Shown here piece by piece: positions 1-11,900 of a DNA stretch of 64,000 bases (the stretch's first letter is position 1; each line of letters begins with the position of its first letter). Under the pieces are notes generated by a model. It searched no databases. It saw only the letters and a program-made list of their open reading frames with translations, and had not been told where the DNA came from. The position numbers and the translations under genes were made by a program. Source of the stretch: Acanthopleura granulata (taxonomy: Eukaryota; Mollusca; Polyplacophora; Chitonida; Chitonidae); assembly GCA_016165875.1 (NCBI GenBank), contig JABBOT010000005.1:21040520-21104519 (forward strand), written 5' to 3'.

Positions 1-1180
1 CAAAGTGTGTTACGAGCCCCGTCTTTGAAATAATGTGTTGTATTTTTTATTTATTTTGCGGTAACTGGGTCAGTGTCTGACCTATATTTTTCACTCTGTG
101 TACGTTTTGACCTGTACTGGAATTTAGTCGCGTTTTTCGTTTCATTGCACATGTTCTGGAAAGATGTGTCCATGTTGTAAAAATGATTTTCTTAAGTTTA
201 GTCTATAAATATGAGCGACGAAGTTAGAAGTTTCGTAGTCTTTCACTCAAGTCCATTTGAGAGCAGTCATATTTATCCTCGTCCACTTAAAAACGTATTT
301 TGTAGGTTTGCAAATATCGGCTTTCATGCCATTCGACATATGTCAATTTGTTCTCCATTTTTCTGTACGTAGTACTTTGTGAGCTATTTTCCGAGACGTT
401 ATTTTGGAGCTTGTATCGCTTATTGCCTCTCAGTGAGATTACGTACATTTCATCCCACTATACCCTGAAAGGGATTCTGAGGACTGAAACATACATCGCC
501 AGCGCAGCATAACTGACGCTATTGTCAACCGGTCCTCGATGAACAGTTGCTTATGGCCAGGCAGTTGGATATTAAAACCATCGTCGGCCTACCGTGCCCG
601 CTGCTATTCGTCACTATAGGACTGTCATCCTTCGATTTGAGAATTCTAAAAAAACTGTGGTTTCTATATTTACGTAGACTAACTTGACTTTGGAAGCCGG
701 AATATCCCATCCGGATTTGGACGTTATCATCAATAAGAAACTATATATTTTGTAAATATCTGTATTGATTTTTATGTTATTGTCAGTGGTACAATTTATC
801 TATTTTGTTCAAATATATGTACTGAACTTAATCAAGCGTCCTCCGTGTTTGTTTGATCTTGTGTAAGGCCTGTCGATGCCTGAGAGTTGAATAAGCCGTT
901 TGTTTATCAGTTTTCCTCGCCCATAGTGGTACCCTTACAAGTGGGCGACGTTGAGGTTTTATGACACCGATATCGCAGACATTTAATTCTGAGTTTTCAG
1001 ACCACGAATTTGATCTTTGTCCAAGCATTTGCAGCCGAACTGGCGATACGCACGAATAAGCTATACCGGTAGCTTTATACTCTGTTACACTGTGTATTTT
1101 GTGTGTTTATCTCACAATTTAATATTTATTTATTTCGAGTCGACTGCGGCCCCATAAGCTGTAATATGGCGAGAGCAGAT
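1..1180 (+). mobile_element. LTR-retrotransposon-like fragment (left copy)
   Basis: Contains a TATA box (TATAAATA, 204-211), a long LTR-like stretch, and at 925-939 AGTGGTACCCTTACA followed by AGTGGGCGACGTTGAGG. This resembles the CA end of an LTR followed by a tRNA primer-binding site. The same end occurs at 24159 and, without the primer-site-like continuation, at 39300, as expected for a dispersed LTR. No gag or pol is visible. The 5' LTR border was not found. Confidence 0.45.
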
Positions 1181-1896
1181 ATGCTTTTGGTGGGTACAAA
1201 AACCTCCCGTCTTGTACCGTAAATCCACGCCTTCCTGATGGTCAAATACTCTACAGAAGTGAAAAACAAACCAACCTCAGGACCCTTCGACGATCTGTTT
1301 TTTCAACCGTTTGCAGAACAGAAAACCTTTTGCTGGAGAAATTAGCTATGCCTGTCGTCGCTCCTGAAGGTTTTTAACACTGATTTAAATGGCGAAACTC
1401 TGACGGCTCATAAAAGTGGGACATGTATATCGTAATTTGACAGAGAGTACCAAGTGTTGCCAGAAAAAATGTATAAAATCAGCCTCATTATCTAGAGATT
1501 TTATATGCTATATTACTCAGATTAATGTACACTTTTTAAATATTTCTTAATCTCAATAAAACAATATATACAGGGGTATCAAATTATGAATACATGCTAA
1601 ATGTGAAAACTAATCCCATAAGGCACGACACGTGAGTAGGCCTACATGGAGATCATAGAGATATGTACCATACGAAAAAACATGTAAGCATGGCGGTCAG
1701 AGAGAGAGAGAGAGTGATGACTTTCTTATTTGGACTTGAAAAATGAAGTTTTTCATCAAACTTGTCACCTAAAGCAAACCAAGAGTCCGAGTGAGAGAAC
1801 CTACAAATTCCCTGCCCAAGGTCGGGTTGAACTCGAATCAACGGTTATCCACATTATCGATCTTTATTGTTCTTAATGGACAGTACATCGGAGGTA

Positions 1897-2030
1897 ATTT
1901 CTTTACTTACTATTTGGTTCTTTACACCGTATTCAAGAAAATTTCACTTATATATAGGCGGAGAGAAATGTGGCAGGGGGGCAGAACCCGGAGAAGCCCA
2001 CGACCAACCGCTGGCAGACTTTCCACACAT
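1897..2030 (-). mobile_element. SINE-A fragment
   Basis: Reads GGTTCTTTACACCGTATTCA, a TTTCACTTATA block and a CCCACGACCAACCGCTGGCA block, the reverse complement of the common SINE (family A) of this window. Duplicated at 25178-25312 as part of the 4-kb segment. Confidence 0.7.
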
Positions 2031-2509
2031 AATCTTTACCAGCTAACAATGCAAACCTATTGACAAAGACGTCAATCATGTCAACATACACCTAATGCTA
2101 TAGGCTTATAATTTGGGGTTTCATTAATAAAGTATTCCACATTTTGACAATAACGGGGTTTATTTACATGTATTTCTGATATTCCACTCGAGGCACACGT
2201 ATTCCCATAGATCTTCTACGGCAAATACCTGAGACCATTCTGTCAGAAGGCAGATGAACTACACATTTCAAATTAAACAAGCTTAGAAACTGTTTTGATT
2301 AGAGTGCTAAAGTAATCCATTTGCATCCTGTCTTTAACTCCAGGTCTGTATAAAACTCAACTCTAGTTTAAGCATTTAGTACAACGTGTTATGAAAAGTC
2401 ATCTCTGTCAAAAGAAAGCTTATTCTGTGAAGAAAACAGACAATAAAACATATAATGCAAGAATTTCAAACAGCAAATGTTACATGGCTAGAGTCATAAA
2501 TCAACTTAC

Positions 2510-2951
2510 CCTCTTCTTGGATCCACCGCAATGGCCAAGGGAAAATCAACGTCTCTCTCCACGAGAACTTTATAGTCCAAGAGGTCACTCCTGCTCAAGG
2601 ACTTGACAGCGATCCAACCGAACAGTCCGTCCGCCCAGTAGAGGTTTTCATTAGACCAATCAACCGTCATTTGCAGAGAGTCACCCACTCCAATATGAAC
2701 TGCTGTGTATACATTAGCGTTTGTGACATTCAACTGGTGAAACGCTTTCCCATTTAAATCAGCGACGTATACGATGCCGGCGTGGTAGTTTGGACATACT
2801 GAGTATAAATCCGTTTCTTGCTCAAGACTTAATTTGTTAACTGTTGCATTGTCCCCAGAGGCAGTAGCCGGATCGCCAGGAATTAAGGCCAATCCTGTCA
2901 GTTTTCTAAAAGCGTTCCTCCAACTCCAAATGAGATTCTTTTCCGGAGAAA
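2510..2951 (-). CDS. LRP-like exon L17: start of propeller 4 (paralogue of L1)
   Basis: 442-nt exon, entry phase 1, exit phase 2, same borders as L1. It starts with [20 protein letters not shown], contains [15 protein letters not shown] and [20 protein letters not shown], and ends IAVDPRRG. It differs from L1 by about 20 bases and about 10 residues, most of them in the first half. The next exon (a YLFWTE-type blade) should lie left of the window. Confidence 0.87.
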
Positions 2952-5900
2952 CTGGAAGAAATGTTGAAAAGAGAATGAATGACGAAAAACTCTATGGCTT
3001 AATGTAGATCTGTGTTTTGTTCCGTTGTGGTATGTATTATTCCCACAAAATCAGATGACATGGATTAAAAATTTCACGCGTGACACTCATTTCATCGTGT
3101 AGGTCTACAGCTTCGACTCTTTGTGAACAGCACGGGCCACTGGACCGAGTTCCAGGCCCCAGTTTCATGCAGCGCACTTAGCTAAGTATTCCCTTAATTG
3201 CCACATCTCTACATATGTTGTAGAGATAGGAGGTTAACTTAGCTAAGTGCTACTTAACACTATGCATGCTGCATGAAAAAGGGTCCAGGTTTGTAAAAGT
3301 GTAATGATTCAGAGCGGCGAATGTGGACGCTGAGGTGGAAACATGGCAAGCCGCTCTGAGGGGTAGGATTAATGCCGCCTTGACATTCCTGTCACCGTAC
3401 TGAGGCGATGTTGAGCGGTGGTATCTCAGATGATACCTCACGGGAGAGTCAGGTTTTGTATTGACCTATCTCGAGTGAAATACCATTGGTGTTTCACATT
3501 TTACTCCACACAATTGACCGGTAGGATGGATAATTTATGACATGGACAAACCCCTGCAGGTAGGACCCAACATGAAATCAAATATCTGCTAAACCTCAGG
3601 CGTCATCTTTAAGGCCATGGCTGAACCGGTGGAAGCTGTAACACACAAATGCAATGATCATGGGCTCCACAGCTGAGCCGGTGGAAGTTGTAACACACAA
3701 AAGCTGTGATTATGGTCACCACGCCTGAACCGGTCAAAGTTGTAACACACAAAAGCTGTGATTATGGTCACCACGCCTGAACCGGTTGAAGTTGTAACAC
3801 AATCACAGCGATCATGGGCTCCACAGCTGAGCCGGTGGAAGTTGTAACACACAAAAGCTGTGATTATGGTCACCACGCCTGAACCGGTCAAAGTTGTAAC
3901 ACAATCACAGCGATCATGGGTTAATGGTGTGAAAACCATTTTCGCTTCCACTCGTCATCTCGCTATGTTAGATCATATCAAAGTCCCCTTGTAAAATATA
4001 CGTTATGTGTTCATCGTGATTAAAACATTTTGTAGACATTTTGTAAATTCATCGAATACTAAGTTGAATGAGTATTCACGTTGTTTATAATCGGGTCATC
4101 TAAACTGTGTATTGTTGTATTGTGTGAAATTACCTTTTTCCCGCATGCAGTATTGGAGAGTGTAAACAGATTACGTGGTGGTATTGATATTATGGATTTA
4201 GAGTGCGACATTGTTTTAAGAGTGTGGCAGATTTCGTAAATGTGAGTCTGTTTTCAGTGCGTGTAGGTACGTTACGTCTTCTACAGGAGAATAACTTTGG
4301 GAATTACAAGCATGATTACACTTTAAAATGGTTCAACACTATTCAAAACTAACCTCCAACACAGGTGCGGCCGTCCGCTTCTAGATTGACGCTCAGATCG
4401 CGTCAATCTAGAACCTGTAAGAAGACAGAGAGCACTACAGCCCCCATTATTCTCACTACATAGGTTAATGACTGAAACTGAACAACAACAAAAATAAAAC
4501 AGTAACTGCTACAACCCTAGGCTGCAAGGAATATTAGCGCAGGCTAAATCTAGAAACCACTAACCTAATGCAACAATCACAAGTTTCCTAACGAAATGAA
4601 ATGAAAAAGAAGACAGTTTCGTCCCCGTGGTTGAACAAAGATGCAAATTCATCTCCTTCACTCTAACGTGCATATAATCCTGTGTTCGGTGTGCAAATGA
4701 AGCTTGCATCAACCTGGAGCCTATAGGAACGAATGCCCCAAATAAAGTCACTGATCTTAGGTTTGTGAAGAAAAGCAGACCGCCTTTATTCACTTTGTCT
4801 CATTATAAGCGGAAAATACCTGACAAATGCACTGAAAGAAAAATGAATGAAATACTGCGTATTTTCAGGAAAACTTCTGGCGTAATTTGAAATAAAGTCT
4901 TTCTGAATTTACCTGGATTTCTTTTGTTGGGTCGCACGACAAGAATGTCCCCTAGTTCGGCAAATACTGGAGACTCCATCAAAAAACGTCGGTTAGATCC
5001 GTCCGCCTTGTTTACGACAGTAATGCCTCTACAGAAACGACGTCATTGGTAGAATCAAGGAAACAAGGCTAATCTAAGTCAAACGACGCCCTTTCAGAGT
5101 TGACCAAAAGTAGAGCGCGATGCCGTTATAAAAAGTTTAAATTTCATGTATTTCTATCTTGGATCTTCAAGAGATTCTTTTCTAACCCCCCATGTAAACC
5201 AATCAACAAGTATAACGTTCAGTTATATGTTGACTTGATTAGACTTCTGTGCTCAAAAATGTTACATTTACCTTGCAGTCAGCTTTGTGAGTGGAGGAAA
5301 GCACCGCATCTATTGTCGGGTACCTGACAAACCTCCTAACTTAAAGCAGTAACAGAATCTACCGGAGCTGAAGACAAGCACGTGACTTCATTTGCCAAGG
5401 CTCCTCGTCTGCAGTGAGAGGGACGGGTATGATGGCTCAGCCAGCCATGGTCCAATACACCCATATTTATTTATCTGTTTGATTGGTGTTTAACGCTTTT
5501 AGGCATTAAAGAGACTATATCGGAAAATTATCGCAAATTTTCGGTTTAATCGATTTGAATTGAACCTTGTGCATTTTTCATTCAATAGCCGGCTTAAGCA
5601 CTTCCAGAAAATGTAACCCGCGGTGTGTTGCGATTCAACCAATGTGTGGCCTACAACAAGCAAAGCTGCTTTATTAATTCAATATATACAAGTCACGATA
5701 TAGACATTCTGCAGTACAGTGTAAGACTCTAGCTCGCCAGAAAACTGACAAACCTTTTGACAAAGAATTGGTCAAATGCACGGTTAATATGCTTGTGGAA
5801 CAGATTTAGACTGTCTATGATATGACCGACTCACCCTCTGTTCCAGGCAATGTAATACAGCTTATCTCCGTGGATGACAAGCGATATGATGACGGCATCA

Positions 5901-8900
5901 GGATCCTTCAGAAGTACCTGTCTATCGTATCCAAACAGTGTACATCGCTCTATGACGTCTAAGTGTCCGTCAGCCCAGAAAAGGCGGTCCTCTGTGTAAA
6001 ACACATTTCATGACGCGTAAAGGAATAAACCTAATGCTAATGAGCATAAATGTGGTTAACAGACCATTGATGTCTAATGTCCACATAACTGCATTTTTAT
6101 TACCTAATTTAGCTTGCGCCATGAGGGTAGGATCGTGTAAGTTGTTAATTTTTAAACATTGACATGAACTCTTGGGAGGGGCCTCCGGGGCCGAGGGAGT
6201 TGGCGCGCTACTGCAGCGTAATGACCCAGTCCCTCTCACCAATGCGTCGCTGTCAGCTCAATCTCAGTCTAAGCTTACTTCCTGTCCGGCCGTGCGTGGG
6301 AAGGACTACCAGAATATTGCCAATGTTCGTGGGTTTTCCTCGGGCTCTGACCGGATTCCTCCCACCGTAACGCTGGCCGCTGGCGTATTAGTGTAATTTT
6401 CTTGAGTAAGGCCTTTAACACCAGCCAGATAAGTAAATAAATGAACTCTTGTGATAAACCCTAAATTAAGGTAAAATGACCAGTCCTATTTCACCGACTG
6501 CCTGTGATAATGGGAGACTGTCAAGCAGTTGAAAAAAAGGGTCCAAATTACATTAGAACACATAGCTTTCTGCTGTGACGGACCGCCTCGGCGGCCTGGT
6601 GGTTAGAGCGTCCGCTTCGGGGTAGACAGACCTGGGATCACTTCCAGGTCGGGTCATGCCAAGGCCTTTAAAAATAATATTTGTTGCACTTAGCACTGAG
6701 TGGTTAGAGCAAGGAAACAGGACTGGTCGATCCAGTGTCAGTGTAATGTGACTGGGTGGGGTGTCATGTCTGGTGTCTTCAGCATGATGCTCCAGTGGCG
6801 GCAGCACTTGGGCGACATGGGCTCGCCCTGCTACGAGAAGGCACAGTATATACAGATATTATATAGGCCTCCGCGTCGTCATAAGACTGACAAATTGTTG
6901 AGAACGATGTAAAAACGTAAGCATTGACCCTACATTCGCCCTGGTGCTACTCTATGTCCCAGAAACCACCAGTACAAAACACTGTGTTGATAACAGCTTA
7001 ATGGCTTGGGGGACGTCCATAAAATATGAGAGTTTATTGGGGGAGTGTCTGTGCTTTACGTGCAAGGGGCGGGGTGCGATATAAATGTATAAATAGAATA
7101 CGTGCTATTGTACCAATCAGCAATATTCGCCTTACACTGTGTAACAATTAATGCCAAGAGCACACGGCTTGTGTGGTCGGTCAAATCTGTTCACTTGGAT
7201 GATTGGAACTTGATGCGATATCAGACTAAATGGAGCACTTACTATACGAAACCTAATCAATGTAAAAAAAAAAGCTTTGAAACGAAGTAAAAACCAGCCT
7301 TTATATAGAAGTGACTATAAATCAGCTTGAAAAGTGGCAACTGCCGCAAGTTTGACAGTCATTTTGTAAGATCATATGTGACTTTAGTAACTCGTTGGCA
7401 AACGGTAGAAATGAAAGCCGTTTAATCGCCTGTGTGTGCCTTTCTTTATAGTATTGCCTGCAGTGTTTCATAGTCGTAGTTCTGTTTATTTTGTGAATTT
7501 GCATGGTGATTCAACGTACTTTCGTAGACAGAGGGAGGAGGGGGTTATGGCATTTTGTACAAGAAGCGTAATGGGGGACGGGATTGGGGTCCATTTTTTC
7601 GGAATTTCAACGTACGTATCTCTTGGACGACATCTTGCTGTATTAAGGGTACTTTCAACCGATTGGATTAAGTCTTTGTCTAATGATCCTTTTGAAAACC
7701 GACGATGTTCTGTAAATGTCGTTCGTTTTGGATGTAATCGTCAAAATTTTTCCCGCGATTAACTGGTTTAATGCTGATGACTTATTATGGAAAAACATGC
7801 TTGTCGATCCCACTAAACTGAACATTAAAAAATTGATGAAACGGCAAGAGAGAGATTCACCGTCCACAGAAGGGTCACATTACAGTTACCTGGGCAACTT
7901 ACGTTCGAAGTCGATGGCAATTCCATTTGGGGCTTCAATATTAGTTGTGATAATGGTTTGACGCCCCGACCCATCCATATTAGCCCGCCCTACGTGCGGA
8001 GAAGCGCCAACATCCGTCCAGAACATTATCCTGTGGATATTAGGCATATTATTAAAACCACGGTTCAGCCTTACTTCAGTACTTGATAAATGCAAACCCA
8101 AAAGCTTTTCTTTTGTACCTTAGAACGTTTCCACTGACAACACATTTTAACTACCTGTTCGCCCTAGTGTAATTTCAACACAGATAATAAAACTAGGAAT
8201 AGGTATAGATGCTATCTATAACCTGTGAAGGTTTGAAGTGGCACTCTGGTCAGAATACAAATTACGTCGAAATATTACAGTGATATGAAAAAAATCCTAC
8301 GGAGTAAGCCTTACACCTTGTTTCAAAAGGATTTTCATGAATAACACTATTTAACCCATATATATGACGGTTCCTTGAAAAACAAAATCTTCGGCTGTGT
8401 CCGTAAAATTTTCCTGATGTGACGTGATAATGTTCCTTGTATGACGTGGAATCAGGCAGATATGACGTTGAGTAAGCCATTTATGCTGGAATGACGTCAA
8501 GAGCGTTTGAAAGAGCAGCGTTATTTGTGGATACACATCAGCGACTGATGACGTCATATGTTCGTGGATGACGTCACCCCAGGCAAAGTGGAAAGGACAG
8601 ATATATTTTGTTGACGAAAACTGCAATATCGGTTTTAATACGCTGCATTATTTTCACAATTTAGGAAAGTGATTCAGACTATTCCAGTTTTTATCAATTC
8701 GCCTTGCTTTTAAGACACAGACGTTTCGGCACCAAAGTAGCTCTTTAAAAGAAAAGTCAACAATAGATCACACGTATACATGTATGGATAAAGAATCTTA
8801 TTCATCGTTCAAAAAGCGTCACTTTATATTTTTGTCATGTAGAATAACCGATATATCGCAGTTCAAAGTAAGGAAAAGCGCCCACGTGGGCAAAATCGAA

Positions 8901-11900
8901 CCGACAGCCGCGTTCTCAATTTTAACCAGTCAAGGGCGAGATATTTCTACCATCCGAGAAGACATTTGTTTCCACCGTGACGTCACCTGTACCTAATTCG
9001 CCACTTTGCCATATAAAAGCAGTGCTAAATCAGCTGTTTACCTTGTGATTACGAGACAATTTTGGTACACTTTCAAGTTATTTTCAACGAGAAAGTGGCA
9101 CGGGAATACAACTGGGGTTATTCCCCAAGGTCTCGATCAGGAGGCCACTATGCGCGGTAGTCGACTGCAATAATAAAGGGGACGATACTTCGCACACAAA
9201 GGAGTGTCTCACCTTTAATACTGAACAGCGTAGGTTACTGATGACGCGATTTCCGGTTTCTCTGAAATAGTGTATCCCATGGACTCGTAAGAATTCCAGA
9301 TAAAAAGCTGATTTATAGAGTTACCAAGCACGTCATAAAAAATGCCTATGCCCGTTCAGGTCTGTATTGGCCCGCCTTTTGAAATAACTTTAGTTTCATG
9401 TTTTGTTGTCTTTTCTTTTCAGGCTGAAAGGAAGTTACCAGAGAATACACAAAGTAATCTTAAATTCGAATTTAAGGTCACGGCCGAAACGGTGAATGCT
9501 TACTCCGAGCACGTCACCTCAGATTTGAAGCCAAGAGCGGTTGTTTCAAATACGTGAGAGATAGTTGGAGATTTTGCCTACTCTATATAGCGCAATTTAA
9601 TAGATAGCTGCATGTCCCAGTTGCGCATGACTGCTGTGGTACGGAGAAATTCACATGATTGTTTTAAAACTTTATACTCCTCTGCCAATTTCGTGCATAA
9701 GAATGCGAATCTTTGCGACACGTGAGACTTGACAGGGTGCGAACAGAGCAATTTACTCTCAAGTCGAAAACGAAGAAAAATACGCATACAAATATTGCAG
9801 GTGAGCAGAATCTTGAGTTTTCGCCAAAGTGTATAATGCTATAGCATAGACATAAATGGCCATTCAAGTGCTTCTCTCTATCCCATGTGTAATGGACCAA
9901 CTCTGCACATGCGTACTAAATTTCTGTTAGAAATACGTTACTGGCCAATAGATACTTCACGGAGATCGAAGTAAATACTGAAGAGAATGCTTACCCCTTG
10001 GAGCTGTACAAAGCCACCGCTCGCGCCCTGTTAAGGTTTTTGATTAACGTCTTCTTAGACTTGCCGTCAGGAGTGACGACGGCGATGTAACTGATGGAGC
10101 CTAGAGTTGAAAAGCTTTTACTTCTGGCTGAGAAAAAGATGTTTCCTGTAAATTCATCCACCGCCAATCGGATAGCCACTTCTTCTCCTTAAACGAAAGG
10201 AGATCAAATAATATCACCTTAGATATTTCGAAAGTGGGGTAGAAAAAGACCCTTATAAAGCCTTGGTAACACTACAAATAAACATTTAACCTCTAACTTT
10301 GAAGGGGCTATGGCACGTTTTGAATACGAAAATTTCACCTACGGCAGAATTATGGACAATTATGTTAGCACTCCTGTTTAATTATTCCTGTATCTTTTGA
10401 CTCACGACTGATTTGTCCAGTTAAACTCATGTCGGCCACTCAGTTGCAGTTTAATTACTGGCTCTCCTTGGTTGCGGAGAAAATTATGGCTAACAGAATA
10501 AAAGAAGTTCTCAATCGATAGAACATGTCGTCGATAGATCATTGGTAGTTTGTTGATACTCATGTACTAACGAACCACATTTTTGTGGTTCTCTTTCTAA
10601 AGGTATAATGTGGCATCAACATATGTTCACGGTGTGTTCTTTGATTCTCCTGCATATAGACGCATGTTCATGTAACCGTGCCTCTTATTCTGTATTTCTA
10701 AGTTATAATCCATCCGTAATCATTTGGTGAAGCTGAAACACCAGTAGATCTATTGCAAGATGCTGACGTCATCTGATATTTATCAGCATTTCTGATGTCT
10801 GATGCTCTTTGGTCTTATCGATTGTACTGTCTCCTAGTTTAAACATGATCTGTCCACGATATGGCCGCAAAAGTGTGGTCGTGGCGCTAAGCCTTAACCA
10901 AATATTTATTTTATACCTTCTGGAAAGAAATATCAGGATTGTAAATATGTTTACAGATACAGAAACCAGAAAGTCCGTGCTCTACAATGTACGATAGGTC
11001 TTCAGAAGAAACCAAGTTTTGTGTACTTGGCATTCTAAAGTCGTCAGGTTTGTCTGTCGGAAGAGCTTGCTGTGAAAGTACATTTACTGAAATTTCGTTA
11101 CGGGAGGTATTAGAGCTACGTGCCAATTGACGTTGTCATTTTGAAAGCTCGATTTTTACCGTACAATTATATTTCGAGGGATCGTTACCCCGCCAACTTA
11201 TTTCGGTGTTGGACACAAATTATTTATGCCGCACATGCTCAAAGTATCTGTGTGCTTTGATATACCTCTATCCCAATTTCCACCTTAGATTGCCCTGGAG
11301 GTCATTTTGTGCCAAGCCCGAAGATTGGATGTTTAGCGCGAGACAGAAACTGTGGGCTTCGGGCTCCCCATGGAAGTGTGTCACCAACAGACAGGTTTGC
11401 TACAAACCATTGTCGGCGTGTCGTGCGTACGACCGATCTTCATTTGGATGCCACTCAATTCAGACTAGTGGTGTTTTAACTGGACTTGTGGTTCGTAAGA
11501 AACTATATGGGGCACCGACTGAAGGGAAACTCTATATGTATACCTAGGGACAAGACAGTTTGTCTGTTAGTTCCGTTTAGGTAACTGGAGTGGATTTCTC
11601 TTTGGCCGAAGTTTGACCAGTACACGACGCTGTGGTCAGGATTCACGGCCAAGGTTGGACTGTCACCCATCGGGTTAAATGTGCCCCACACTTTCTCAGT
11701 GTCAATATCAACTTGGTAAAACCGTGCAGCGATCAGATCTGTTAGCATAAAGTGATCTGTTGAGAGAAATTCTGAAAAGAGACAATAGAAAATACAACCT
11801 ATTTTACAAAAGCATGCATGCCTATGATAACTGTTTCCTTTTCAGATATTTCTAACTTCTGCCATTACGATACCGTAACATGAAATACAAACAGCGCTCA

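Larger units (their letters stand above)
259..4275. repeat. 4-kb segmental duplication, left copy
   Basis: High-identity partner of about 23445-27385, including exon L17, its flanking introns, an LTR-like block, a SINE copy, a fold-back element and a 52-bp minisatellite. Homology starts at TTGAGAGCAGTCATATTTA and stops after GTGTAGGTACGTTAC. Small indels separate the copies, for example extra bases near 2300-2342 here and a missing stretch of about 44 bp near 1152. Confidence 0.93.

Noticed and set aside
3658..3951. 97-codon repetitive frame on the minus strand
   Set aside because: Comes from the 52-bp minisatellite in an LRP intron; the duplicate copy is contracted and does not keep it.
259..4275. 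4-kb duplication as an assembly artefact (uncollapsed haplotype)
   Set aside because: The copies differ by several percent, by indels and by minisatellite number, and both exons fit the same gene model in phase; still worth a read-depth check.
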